A DNA stretch of 33,881 nt from an uncultured Alphaproteobacteria bacterium (lineage in GTDB: Bacteria > Pseudomonadota > Alphaproteobacteria > RF32 > CAG-239), in NCBI GenBank assembly GCA_900540425.1, contig UQFU01000010.1:1-33881 (forward strand), in the 5' to 3' direction. A program made the position numbers and the translations under genes. How positions within the stretch are numbered: the first letter of the stretch is position 1; every line of letters starts with the position of its first letter. Shown in pieces: positions 6,159 to 14,979 of this stretch. The notes beneath the pieces were generated by a model. The model did not search any database. It saw nothing but the letters and a program-made list of their open reading frames with translations, and was not told the DNA's origin.

Positions 6159-7169
6159 ATGAAAAAACTTTTGTTTGTTGGCCATGAATTTCACAAGAAA
6201 ACCAAATCTTGCGATTTTTTGTTTGAAATTCTGGCGAAAGCGTATGAGGTTGAGAAATGTTTTCTTGATCCTTATGCGGAAAGCGGCGACGCTCCGTTGA
6301 AGGAGTTTGCCGGGCGGAAGTTTGATGTGGTTTTATGTTGGCAGATGATGCCCGATGTCCGGGTTTTGGCGGAGAATATTTCTTATAAGCGCGGCGTGTT
6401 TTTTCCGATGTATGACGGCTGTCCGGGGCTGGGGCGGATTGAGCGTTGGTATCCTTTTCGGAATTTTCAAATTATTTCTTTTTCAAAAACTTTATATGAT
6501 GATCTTAAAAAATCCGGTTTCAGCGCTAAATATATTCAGTATTTTCCGAAGCCGGCAGGCAAAGCGGCGGAAGGGAACAAACGGGCGGCGTTCTTTTGGA
6601 ATCGCCGCGAGGCGATAAACGTGAATACGGTTGGAAAACTGTTTGCGGATTATCCGCTTGAGCTGTTGCATGTTCATAAGGCTTTGGATCCCCAACAGAG
6701 TTTTATTGTCCCGGAAAAACAGTATGCCCGCAAAACAGAGTATTCTGACTGGTATGAACATAAGGAAGATATGATGAATGATATTGCCGGCTGCGCTTTT
6801 TATGTTGCTCCGAGAGAAAAGGAAGGCATCGGCATGAGTTTTCTGGAAGCAATGGCTATGGGCAGGGCGGTGATTGCACCGAATCAGGCAACTATGAATG
6901 AGTATATTAAAGACGGCGAAAACGGTTACTTGTATGATTTGGGCAATCCGGAGCCGCTGATGCTGAAAGATGTGCGTAAGGTGCAGAAAAATTGTCGAAA
7001 TTATATAAAAACAGGTTATGCTCGCTGGCAAAAGGATCAGGACAAGATTCTGACATGGATTGCCGGAGCGGCCAAGCCGGATCTGGGAAAAATCAGGAAG
7101 CGGATGTGGCGCCGGTTTTTCTGCAATCCTCCAAAAGTCATAAAGGTTTGGGCAAAGTTCGGATTTTGA
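6159..7169 (+). CDS. Glycosyltransferase, GT4-like
   Basis: A 336-residue protein. The C-terminal segment APREKEGIGMSFLEAMAMGR with the following NEYIKDGENGYLYD is the donor-binding signature of GT-B retaining glycosyltransferases. The N-terminal half is less typical and shorter than in most GT4 enzymes, and the basic C-terminus (KIRKRMWRRFFCNPPKVIKV) suggests contact with the membrane surface. The start at 6159 is 4 bases after the previous stop, with AGGA upstream, so it is cotranscribed and perhaps translationally coupled. Donor and acceptor sugars cannot be inferred. Confidence 0.78.
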   Translation: MKKLLFVGHEFHKKTKSCDFLFEILAKAYEVEKCFLDPYAESGDAPLKEFAGRKFDVVLCWQMMPDVRVLAENISYKRGVFFPMYDGCPGLGRIERWYPFRNFQIISFSKTLYDDLKKSGFSAKYIQYFPKPAGKAAEGNKRAAFFWNRREAINVNTVGKLFADYPLELLHVHKALDPQQSFIVPEKQYARKTEYSDWYEHKEDMMNDIAGCAFYVAPREKEGIGMSFLEAMAMGRAVIAPNQATMNEYIKDGENGYLYDLGNPEPLMLKDVRKVQKNCRNYIKTGYARWQKDQDKILTWIAGAAKPDLGKIRKRMWRRFFCNPPKVIKVWAKFGF

Positions 7170-7179
7170 GGAAATGTAA

Positions 7180-8136
7180 ATGGAAAACATTCATATTTGT
7201 TTGGCCGCCGACAACAATTATGCCCCGCATGCGGGGGTGTTAGTTGCGTCCATTTTGAAACATTTGCCTTCTGACAAAAAGTTGAACGTACATGTTCTGG
7301 ACGGCGGTATATCCGAACAAAATAAGCTTTATTTCGGGCAGTTGAGGCGGATTGGCGATTTTGACGTCCGTTATTATCTGATGAACAATGACGAGTTCAA
7401 AAATTGTCCGTTGACCTATCTGACGGTCGCAACCTATTATCGTCTGAAAATCGGTTCCATTCTGAAAAATCTGGCCAGAGTTATTTATCTGGACTGCGAT
7501 ATGGTGGCTTGCGGGGATTTGTCGGAGTTGTGGCATTATGATTTGCAAGGAAAGACTATCGGAGCGGTGGAAGATCCGCTGGCGCTGAAGAACATGCGGC
7601 GGCTGGGAATAGGCGAGGCGCATTTTTATTTTAATGCCGGACTGCTGCTGATTGATTTGGACAAATGGCGGAGGGAAAATACGCAGGAACGGCTGTTTGA
7701 GTATTTGTCGGCACATCCGGAACAACTGAAGCACCAGGATCAGGATTTGCTGAACGTTGTTTTGTTTCAGCAGGCATTGTCTTTGCCCCTGAGGTTTAAT
7801 TCACAGTATTTTCCCCGGGCCTATTCCCCGCAGAGACGGCAGGAATATGCGGTTTCGCTGCAGGCGCCGCTTCTGATCCATTATATTATGTCTGACAAGC
7901 CCTGGCGGTGCGATTCAACGGTTTTCCGCCGCCGCTTTTACATTGACGCTTTTAAGCTGACGCCATGGTATTCTTTGCACCGGGGTAAATATTTTTTTAA
8001 TATGCTGGGACGTGTTCCTGCCGTTTTGTTTAAGGGGCTTAAATATTGGTATAAACATCCGGTTTGCTTTGTTAAGCCTAAATTTTGGCGGAAAGTGAAA
8101 GGAATTTTGCGCCCGCTTTCGGAGTTGTCTGCTTAA
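7180..8136 (+). CDS. Glycosyltransferase family 8 protein
   Basis: A 318-residue GT8 (GT-A fold) enzyme. Evidence in order: CLAADNNYAPHAGVLVASIL at the N-terminus (UDP-sugar binding), LDCDMV with the DxD metal site at residues 105-107, FNAGLLLIDLDKW, HQDQDLLN and the C-terminal LIHYIMSDKPW. Relatives are lipopolysaccharide galactosyl/glucosyltransferases such as RfaI/RfaJ and general-stress GspA-type enzymes. It uses UDP-glucose or UDP-galactose in most characterised cases. The last 60 residues are rich in aromatic and basic residues, consistent with membrane association. GAGGA precedes the start at 7180, and the 10-base gap from the previous gene indicates an operon. A strong terminator follows. 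Confidence 0.88.
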   Translation: MENIHICLAADNNYAPHAGVLVASILKHLPSDKKLNVHVLDGGISEQNKLYFGQLRRIGDFDVRYYLMNNDEFKNCPLTYLTVATYYRLKIGSILKNLARVIYLDCDMVACGDLSELWHYDLQGKTIGAVEDPLALKNMRRLGIGEAHFYFNAGLLLIDLDKWRRENTQERLFEYLSAHPEQLKHQDQDLLNVVLFQQALSLPLRFNSQYFPRAYSPQRRQEYAVSLQAPLLIHYIMSDKPWRCDSTVFRRRFYIDAFKLTPWYSLHRGKYFFNMLGRVPAVLFKGLKYWYKHPVCFVKPKFWRKVKGILRPLSELSA

Positions 8137-8153
8137 TTTCTGCCTGCTTTTTT

Positions 8154-8178
8154 ACCGGAATTATTTTCCGGTTTTTTT
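8154..8178 (+). terminator. Intrinsic terminator closing the glycosyltransferase operon
   Basis: ACCGGAA/TTCCGGT hairpin (8154-8160 with 8166-8172) and a T run through 8178. Confidence 0.8.
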
Positions 8179-8212
8179 ATGCTTTTTTTTTGAAAAAATG
8201 TACAAAATAATA

Positions 8213-8241
8213 TTGACAGATATGACAAAAGATGGTAGCCT
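8213..8241 (+). promoter_or_regulatory. Promoter of the VWA/AAA+ operon
   Basis: Perfect TTGACA at 8213-8218, a 17-base spacer and TAGCCT at 8236-8241. The start would be near 8248, about 90 bases before the VWA gene. The surrounding DNA is distinctly AT-rich. Confidence 0.5.
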
Positions 8242-8338
8242 AATCCATATTAATCTTAAATATTGAATTGATACCGCCTGCAAGGCTTTGGCCGGATAGC
8301 AGTTGCTGTCGGCATATTTTTGTCTTTACTGGAATTTT

Positions 8339-11300
8339 ATGATGTTGTGGGATAATTTTTCTCAAAAGAAAAATGCTTCTGTGCATATTCGCCAAATTGT
8401 CGGCAATCAGCTGAATCGGCTGCGGATTGAGGTTTCCGAGATGTTTTTTGCCGGGAAAATCAATGCGAAAGTCATGGACGAATTGTACGGGAAGGTTATG
8501 GAAGCCAGTACAGAAAAACAAAATATGGCACGGGAAGTTGTCAATGTTAAGAATGCCCTATCGAGCGGAGAAGTTTCACTAACACCGGATTTGAGCAGTG
8601 CGGAAAGCCAGTTGCTGTGGGGAACGGCACTGGCTTGTGTCGTTTGTGATCCGGGGGTTATGGTGAACTGGCCCCGGCAGGCAAAAGGGGGCAGAGTGTC
8701 GCAGACCGGGTTATGGCGGGCTGTTTCCGGTCATCCGGTGATGAAGCAGGAGATTATGAATCATGCTTTTTTGATTGCAAACAGTTTTGGCAATGATGAG
8801 GCAAAAATAATCTGGAGCGAGCCGCATGGCGGATATCCAAATATCGGGTATTGTTTTGATGCACAAAATAATATTGTTTTGGACGATTTGATTTGGAGCC
8901 TGATTGCCGGAATTGAAAATTCGCGGGCAGCGCTGCAGCATGAAATCGGGCATTGTCAGGGAACACAAATTCCGGAAAGCCTAAAAAAAGACGCGGAGCA
9001 GGCTGAGGCGGTCAGAAAAGATGTTTTGGAGCGTCACCGGGCCGGAACGATCGGCGCCGAAGAGGTTCGGCAAAAAGAACTGGAAATTGGGGCTTTGCTA
9101 AACAGGAGGGAATTTTTGTATTTGCTGTTTGACGAAATGGAAAACAGTTATGCCAATCGTTATGTTTTGAACCAACGCGGAGAAAATTATCCTTTACAGC
9201 TTAATATGCTGGAGACCTGCATTTGCGGCACCGGGAAGATTTATTTGGACAAGGCGGCGGAAAGAAACGGCCAAAGCGCAGAAAAGGCGGTTATAACAGC
9301 GGAAGAAAAGCGCGAAGACAAGGACAGTTTTGAATATCGTTTCAAAAATCTGAAGCGGGCAATTCGCTATTCTCTTTTTAAGAACAACAATTTGATTAAC
9401 GACAGTATGGAAGAATGGCATGATGTCGGAGTTTATCCCGAGTTGATTGAAGGATATGACGAGGACGGAAACAAAATGGATGCGGCGCGTTCGTTTGAAT
9501 ATTTGCTGAAACAATGCCAGGAAATGGAAAAGCGTCAGGTTTCCCGGCGGCATCAGTTGTTAGGGAAAGATTTTTATAAGCGCCGAATCGACGAATTTGC
9601 TGCTGAAAGGCAAAAAATTGTTGAAGACGTTTTTGAACGTTTTGTGCGGCGCGATTTGGATAATGAGTTGGCGCGCATCAGGGAGATGTCGGCAAATCGT
9701 CAGATTTCTGACCAACAGGCACAGCAGGCGATGCGGGATATGGCGAATCGGGCGGCTGCGGATAATCAGCTGCGTGATATTGCCCGGCAGAACCGTTCTC
9801 AGCCACAGTCTGATCAACAGCAAGGACAGCCGCAACAGGGGCAATCGCAACAAGGAGAGATGCAGGATTCCGGTCAGGGGGGGCCGACATTGTCTGGGAC
9901 GGGCGGGGAGGTTGCAGGACAAGGGCTGCAGGATATGGCCGGGACGGAAGTTCAGCAACCGGCTTCGGAAAGTCGGGAAATGCAGAGCCATGCCGAGCCG
10001 TTCGGAGTGAAAGACTATCGTTTTGATCCTGATGAGAGCCAAAAGGATATTCGGCAGCAGGCTGATGAGGAGCAAAGGCAGATTTCAGACGAGCATAAGA
10101 CAGAGGATAACAGCGAAAAGGACAATCAGAGCGGCCGTCGATCTGCGGAAGACAGCCGGGAACAGTCTGCGGAAAATGCAGGAAGTTCCGGAAAACAGGC
10201 AGACGAGAACAGCGGAGAAAGCCAAGGCGGGCAGCCTGAAAATCAGCAAGCCGGCGAGGGGAATGAGGATGTTCAAAGTCGGCCGGGCGAGCAAAGCCGA
10301 AGCGGTGACAAGAGTCGGGAAACTGACGAGGAGAATGGAAAGGCCGGGAGCAATGAAACGGTTCAAGAAAATGAAACCGGCCAGGAAAGCAAAGCTGTTT
10401 TGGAGCAGAAAGACGGTATGGGCAAAGCGTCTGAAAAAGCGCAGCTTCCGATGGAAGAAGAGAACGGGAGCGGCACAAGCGGAGACACTTCGGAAGCAAG
10501 TGACAATTTTCAAAGTAAAGATGATAATTCGCAAAAGCCGGTGGGCGATCCCTCCGAAAATGCATCGGAAAAGGGGGCTGGTGAGGCGGCGGCGGAAAAT
10601 TCTCCTGCCCGAGATTCCGATGGAGAAAATCCGGCAAGGCGCAATTTGGAAGAAGAAGTTGAAGATATTTTCAAAAATTTTGACCGGCGCCAAGACGAAA
10701 CCGGCAAAGGGTACAGCCGTGAAGGACTTGAGGCTTTGAGAAATGCCGCTGAGGATATTCGGGAACTGGCGAAAGATTTTCAACGGCAGGAAGAACAGAA
10801 AGCGGCGCAAGACCAAGAAAAAAGGGAAGAAAATTCTCCGGCTTGGGAACCGGTTTCAAATATGAATATGGATATGCTGCAACAGGCGGTTAAGCTGACA
10901 CCGGAAAGCCTGCAGCATTCCGTTGCGGACAGTTCGCGTTTTTTCCGTGAGGGAAACGTTGCCGAATATCGAAAAATGATTTCCGGGCACGGAGAGATTA
11001 TTGCCCGAACCAATGCCTTTTTTAAGAAAATTAAGGAAAAGCAACGGAAGCAGTTGGAACAGATATCGCGCAAAATGCAGCTTTTGCCCGAGGATAACAG
11101 TACCCGCGGGTTTAGCTTGGATGCCCACCGCCGTTTGCTCGACAAGATGAATGGCGGAAGCAGTATTGATCTGAAGGATTTTGAACGTTTTAAAACGCAG
11201 AACAAAAACCGGGAAGTTTCAGCTTCGATTGATGTCGCGGTATTGATTGACGGTTCCGGGAGCATGTCGGGACGGCCGTTTGAAAATGCCCTGACGGTCG

Positions 11301-11911
11301 GGTGTATTTTGTATGAGGCGGCGCGAAATATCAAAGATATGAATATTTATATGTATATCATGAGCAATAATCATAAGCCTTTATGTATTGCGCATCCGGA
11401 TTATGCGGTTGCGGATATTTCAAAAAATCTGGAGCGGGTAAGGGGAAGAGCCTATTCCGACAATGATCACATATTGTCTTCGGTTCGCAAATTTTTGGAA
11501 GACAGCTGCGAATTTGAGAAAAAGCAGCGTCAGGGGGAAAGGGTCGGCGTTTCGCATATTTTTGCGGTTACCGACGGCATTAACTGTGATTATGACCGGT
11601 ATGATGTCAATGATGAGCTTGAAAAAATTGTGACCGGGACGCGTTTTGTTTCTTTGGATTATTTGTTTATTGATTCCAGTTGGAGCGATCTGCCGCTGGC
11701 GATGCCTCTTATCCGCAAGCTGCAGAACAACCGTGGAACTCGAAAAATCGGGTATGTGAATATTAATAACGGTGAGGAAATCCCTCCCAAGCTGGTGGAG
11801 ATGCTGGCCGGTCGTCTGCGGGAAACAGACTTGTCCAATACGCCGCTGCGGAGAGAGAAAAACTTAATAACTCAAAAACTTTTGAATAACATGAAACGAC
11901 AAGGAATATAA
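8339..11911 (+). CDS. Metallopeptidase-like plus VWA-domain protein, ~1190 residues
   Basis: Three parts are visible. (1) The N-terminal ~470 residues contain ALQHEIGHCQG, an HExxH motif (His201, Glu202, His205), followed about 60 residues later by DEMENSYANRY (265-275), a possible third zinc ligand. Residues 220-470 are charged and helical. (2) Residues ~485-765 are a long low-complexity linker rich in Gln, Glu, Ser, Gly and Asn. (3) The C-terminus is a von Willebrand A domain: VAVLIDGSGSMSG has the MIDAS DxSxS at 971-975 and AVTDG the later Asp at 1079. This resembles the DUF2201-type layout (putative metallopeptidase beside VWA) and the CobT/ViaA partners of MoxR-family ATPases. The next gene, 1 base away, encodes such an ATPase. 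The start is ATG 8339 or 8342; no strong ribosome binding site. No signal peptide, so cytoplasmic. Confidence 0.75.
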   Translation: MMLWDNFSQKKNASVHIRQIVGNQLNRLRIEVSEMFFAGKINAKVMDELYGKVMEASTEKQNMAREVVNVKNALSSGEVSLTPDLSSAESQLLWGTALACVVCDPGVMVNWPRQAKGGRVSQTGLWRAVSGHPVMKQEIMNHAFLIANSFGNDEAKIIWSEPHGGYPNIGYCFDAQNNIVLDDLIWSLIAGIENSRAALQHEIGHCQGTQIPESLKKDAEQAEAVRKDVLERHRAGTIGAEEVRQKELEIGALLNRREFLYLLFDEMENSYANRYVLNQRGENYPLQLNMLETCICGTGKIYLDKAAERNGQSAEKAVITAEEKREDKDSFEYRFKNLKRAIRYSLFKNNNLINDSMEEWHDVGVYPELIEGYDEDGNKMDAARSFEYLLKQCQEMEKRQVSRRHQLLGKDFYKRRIDEFAAERQKIVEDVFERFVRRDLDNELARIREMSANRQISDQQAQQAMRDMANRAAADNQLRDIARQNRSQPQSDQQQGQPQQGQSQQGEMQDSGQGGPTLSGTGGEVAGQGLQDMAGTEVQQPASESREMQSHAEPFGVKDYRFDPDESQKDIRQQADEEQRQISDEHKTEDNSEKDNQSGRRSAEDSREQSAENAGSSGKQADENSGESQGGQPENQQAGEGNEDVQSRPGEQSRSGDKSRETDEENGKAGSNETVQENETGQESKAVLEQKDGMGKASEKAQLPMEEENGSGTSGDTSEASDNFQSKDDNSQKPVGDPSENASEKGAGEAAAENSPARDSDGENPARRNLEEEVEDIFKNFDRRQDETGKGYSREGLEALRNAAEDIRELAKDFQRQEEQKAAQDQEKREENSPAWEPVSNMNMDMLQQAVKLTPESLQHSVADSSRFFREGNVAEYRKMISGHGEIIARTNAFFKKIKEKQRKQLEQISRKMQLLPEDNSTRGFSLDAHRRLLDKMNGGSSIDLKDFERFKTQNKNREVSASIDVAVLIDGSGSMSGRPFENALTVGCILYEAARNIKDMNIYMYIMSNNHKPLCIAHPDYAVADISKNLERVRGRAYSDNDHILSSVRKFLEDSCEFEKKQRQGERVGVSHIFAVTDGINCDYDRYDVNDELEKIVTGTRFVSLDYLFIDSSWSDLPLAMPLIRKLQNNRGTRKIGYVNINNGEEIPPKLVEMLAGRLRETDLSNTPLRREKNLITQKLLNNMKRQGI

Positions 11912-11912
11912 A

Positions 11913-14543
11913 ATGCAGGATAAACTCAAATATGTTGTTATCGGCGATGAAACGCATCCGCTGCCGATGAGCAAAGATGGCGAGAAATGGGTGTTGTACG
12001 GCAGTGCCGACGGACAGATTGTGTTTCCGACTTTTCAGAATGTCGATGCCGATTACGTATATGGGGAGATTATGCGCAATCTGCCGACGCGGAGTATGCT
12101 GAAGTATTTTGACAGCGTTTTGACGAATAATGATCCGTTGCGGACGCCGTTGGCCACTAAGAGTTATGTCCACTGTTTTCAGGGGGCGCCGGCGGCCGGT
12201 AAAAGCTTTATGTTCAAAACAATCGGTCGGCTGACTCACCCGCTGGGATGTTTGAATGTCAACTGTACGGATATTGATGCCGGAAGCTTGTTTTATGAAA
12301 CGGTTTTTGATTCCAGCGGTGCTCAAAAGGAAAAAGATGCGATTGACGCCAGGATTTTACAGGGAAACATTGATCCCGAAAAGGGTCTGTCTCCGAAGAG
12401 CCTGGGGATTTTGAAGTCGGTTCTGGGGCCGTCGGTATTTTTTGAAGAGGTTCGCAACGGCAAAAAGATAGTCGCTATTGACTGGAACAACATTAAGTCG
12501 GCTACCGGGGATCCGGATCGCGAAGCCCGGGTTCTGGACCAGATGTTTAAGCAGATTTGCAGCGACGAGGGCATTCGTTTTGACAACCAGACGGCAGCGG
12601 TGGGAATTATTACCCGTGACGGCCCGATTATCCGGGCTTTGAAGGATCCGAACCATCCCGATTACGGCCGTCCGATACTTTTGGACGAATGGAACCGCTG
12701 CAAAGAGGGAACAGACGAAAAGCTGTTGGAATTTATTGCCTTTTTGTCTGATGAGAAGGTCGATAATATTACTCTTCCCGGCGGTGCCGGCAAAACTTAC
12801 ACCTTTAACCGGAAAGACATTCCGGACGGGTTTATGCTTTATGCGACCGGCAACAAGAGCCGCGAGGGAATGGGGATGGCGCATCGGATGAGCCAACCGC
12901 AGATTTCGCGTTTGGGGATTGAACTTGATGTTAAAACGGTTCCGGATCCGATGGTTTTGGATTTTGCCGACCGGATTGTCGGCTATATGACCGGGGTTCC
13001 GGCTTTGCAGATTATGTGCAGCGATCAAAACTGTCTGAACGATGCCAAATACTGCTCTTCGGTTTTGAAGCATATTCGGACGGTGGGATTGTCGCAAGAG
13101 CAGATAAACCGGATTCCGCAAAAGGAGATTATTAACATCAACCGGATTGACAGTATTACCAAGGTTGCCAATGATCTGGCGCAGGTGATGTACGGTATGC
13201 ACAAAAAGGTGAAAGAGATTACGAACGAGCTTTCGGATTATCCTGACGCTTATAAGGAATATATGCGCAACGAAGTAATGATAGACATGCGTTTTCCGGG
13301 CAAGTTTTTGGCCAAGGCGGAAATTGTCCGCCCGAAAGGAAGGGGACCTGCGGCAAACGGCTTTAGGGCGATGCTCGGCGGTGCTTGCAATATGGAGGCC
13401 AATGTCAGCGAGGAGGGCTGCGAATACCGTTCTTTGCTGCAGCGGGGAAGCAATTTGGACATCAGTCTCGGCGAAGTGATAAAAGGGATTTTCCTGCCGG
13501 CGGATTTGAGCAGCATGAATTTGTCGTCCGAGGAACTGTCACGGGTAACTGAAGCTTATCGTCAGGTTGTTTCTTTGGCCAAAAGCAACGGGTTTAACCT
13601 GAATGGCGTCAGTAAAGACGAAACCAGTCCGGTTGCCCTTTATAATCTGACCGAAAAAGATATTCCCGAGATGCAACAGCGTCGGGCAGTTAATCTGCTG
13701 GTGGCTTCTATCCGCCGGGAATTTATCCGTCAGGGGGCGACGGAAGAAGAAGCCCGGAGCTTTGACAAATCGCAGATTAACGGCAGCCAGATTTTGAAAG
13801 CTTTGGGAAAGGTTGGAACGGCCAAAGAAGATATGGCGGTTGTTAACCAAAATCTCGACGAGATTGAAAATCACCCGTTTGCCGGCGTATATGTCTATGA
13901 GCGCTTGTTGCCGAATGGGACGAAAAATGAGATTGACGGCTCACGGCTGGTTAATATGGAAAATTTTATGGAATCTCTGATGTTTCCGGAATTGCGGCAG
14001 AAAAATCTGAAAGCATTATGGAAAGTTAAGATTTCGGACGCTTATCGCAAGAACAATAATATTTCCGAGAAGGTATTTAATATGGCAAATGGCGTCAATT
14101 CTGATATTGCGGTAACGACGGTTGCCGTTGAAAGCAAAGGCCAAATGGTACCGCTCCACCTGTTTTATCGGGGCGGCAAGAATGAAATGCTGGCGCTTAT
14201 GGTTAACGATGAAGTATCGGAAGAACTGAAGTCAGCGCTTTATAAGGAGAAGATTTTTGTTTTGGACCGCAAGACCCGGCCTGAAATTATCAAACAACGG
14301 CTTGTTTCTTTGAGCAGCGGGATTTGTACTGAACATGAACTGGCAGATGCTCATTTGGTGCGGACTGCCGTGGGTATGAAGAGCGATGATATCGGTTCGC
14401 GGTCGGGAATAGAGAACATGATTGGTTTTGTTTTTGATTTTGACAGCGGAGAGGTTCCGGAAATTTGTACTCAAATCAGCAGGGAAAAAGTTGATGCCGC
14501 CAAGGGGCAGGGCTTTTTCGGCCGATTGGGCTTTGGACGTTAA
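11913..14543 (+). CDS. Large MoxR/CobS-like AAA+ ATPase
   Basis: An 876-residue protein. Walker A GAPAAGKS is at 91-98, Walker B ILLDE at 255-259, sensor 1 ATGN at 311-314 and a candidate sensor/finger Arg at 333 (QISRLG), all as in MoxR-family AAA+ proteins. Two things are unusual: ~155 residues separate Walker A from Walker B (about 50-60 is common), and ~530 residues follow the AAA core with no domain I recognise. MoxR ATPases usually work with a VWA protein to remodel or insert metal into a target, and here that partner is the preceding gene. The start at 11913 follows AAGGA by 7 bases and is 1 base from the upstream stop, so the two are made together. Hydrophilic throughout, hence probably cytoplasmic. 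Confidence 0.78.
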   Translation: MQDKLKYVVIGDETHPLPMSKDGEKWVLYGSADGQIVFPTFQNVDADYVYGEIMRNLPTRSMLKYFDSVLTNNDPLRTPLATKSYVHCFQGAPAAGKSFMFKTIGRLTHPLGCLNVNCTDIDAGSLFYETVFDSSGAQKEKDAIDARILQGNIDPEKGLSPKSLGILKSVLGPSVFFEEVRNGKKIVAIDWNNIKSATGDPDREARVLDQMFKQICSDEGIRFDNQTAAVGIITRDGPIIRALKDPNHPDYGRPILLDEWNRCKEGTDEKLLEFIAFLSDEKVDNITLPGGAGKTYTFNRKDIPDGFMLYATGNKSREGMGMAHRMSQPQISRLGIELDVKTVPDPMVLDFADRIVGYMTGVPALQIMCSDQNCLNDAKYCSSVLKHIRTVGLSQEQINRIPQKEIININRIDSITKVANDLAQVMYGMHKKVKEITNELSDYPDAYKEYMRNEVMIDMRFPGKFLAKAEIVRPKGRGPAANGFRAMLGGACNMEANVSEEGCEYRSLLQRGSNLDISLGEVIKGIFLPADLSSMNLSSEELSRVTEAYRQVVSLAKSNGFNLNGVSKDETSPVALYNLTEKDIPEMQQRRAVNLLVASIRREFIRQGATEEEARSFDKSQINGSQILKALGKVGTAKEDMAVVNQNLDEIENHPFAGVYVYERLLPNGTKNEIDGSRLVNMENFMESLMFPELRQKNLKALWKVKISDAYRKNNNISEKVFNMANGVNSDIAVTTVAVESKGQMVPLHLFYRGGKNEMLALMVNDEVSEELKSALYKEKIFVLDRKTRPEIIKQRLVSLSSGICTEHELADAHLVRTAVGMKSDDIGSRSGIENMIGFVFDFDSGEVPEICTQISREKVDAAKGQGFFGRLGFGR

Positions 14544-14558
14544 GAAAGGAGAAAGGCG

Positions 14559-14870
14559 ATGAGGCTTTTGACTAAAAAAGAATTGGAAGAGATTGCATTA
14601 TCGGAAATTGTTGATGGCCCGCAATGGAATGTTTCCGGCAGCCGGGTTTTTGAAATCCGCCGGGAGTGGATGAAATGGGCAGCGGAAGAAGTGGCGCAGA
14701 TTGCCAAAGCCAATACGATGGGAGAACTGGAAGCGGCAATGAACAACCCTGCGGTTACGGAAATTTTTTTGCCGGAACATGCTGCAATTACAAGCGCTTC
14801 TTTGGTTCAGCTTTTAGAGCGCAGCCCACTGGCAAAAAATATTTATGCGGCTTTTGAAATTCGGCTATAG
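14559..14870 (+). CDS. Small protein, third gene of the VWA/AAA+ operon
   Basis: A 103-residue protein I do not recognise. It is mostly helical by composition, with an acidic N-terminus (LLTKKELEEIALSEIVDG), a WMKWAAEEVAQIAKA segment and no signal peptide or membrane segment. A strong AAGGAG lies before the ATG, and the gene begins 15 bases after the AAA+ stop codon, so it belongs to the same operon and may be an adaptor, substrate or regulator of the VWA/AAA+ pair. That role is inferred from position only. Confidence 0.65.
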   Translation: MRLLTKKELEEIALSEIVDGPQWNVSGSRVFEIRREWMKWAAEEVAQIAKANTMGELEAAMNNPAVTEIFLPEHAAITSASLVQLLERSPLAKNIYAAFEIRL

Positions 14871-14928
14871 TATTGCCTTGATAGAAAATTGGGCAACGGA
14901 AGCGGGCGTTAAAAATTATTAATGGGGC

Positions 14929-14956
14929 TTGAAAATTTCTATTTTTGTGGTATTTT
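14929..14956 (+). promoter_or_regulatory. Promoter of gltX
   Basis: TTGAAA at 14929-14934, a 16-base spacer and TATTTT at 14951-14956. The predicted start near 14963 gives a very short leader before either candidate start codon. Confidence 0.5.
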
Positions 14957-14979
14957 GCGCTTAATTGCGAACGATAACT

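Noticed and set aside
10085..10816. Long antisense frames within the VWA gene linker
   Set aside because: They arise from the low-complexity acidic coding sequence on the other strand and have no start signals.
8339..14543. Aerobic cobaltochelatase CobS/CobT
   Set aside because: The VWA and AAA+ pairing is similar, but sizes, the HEIGH domain and the long insertion do not match, and no CobN or other cobalamin gene is present.
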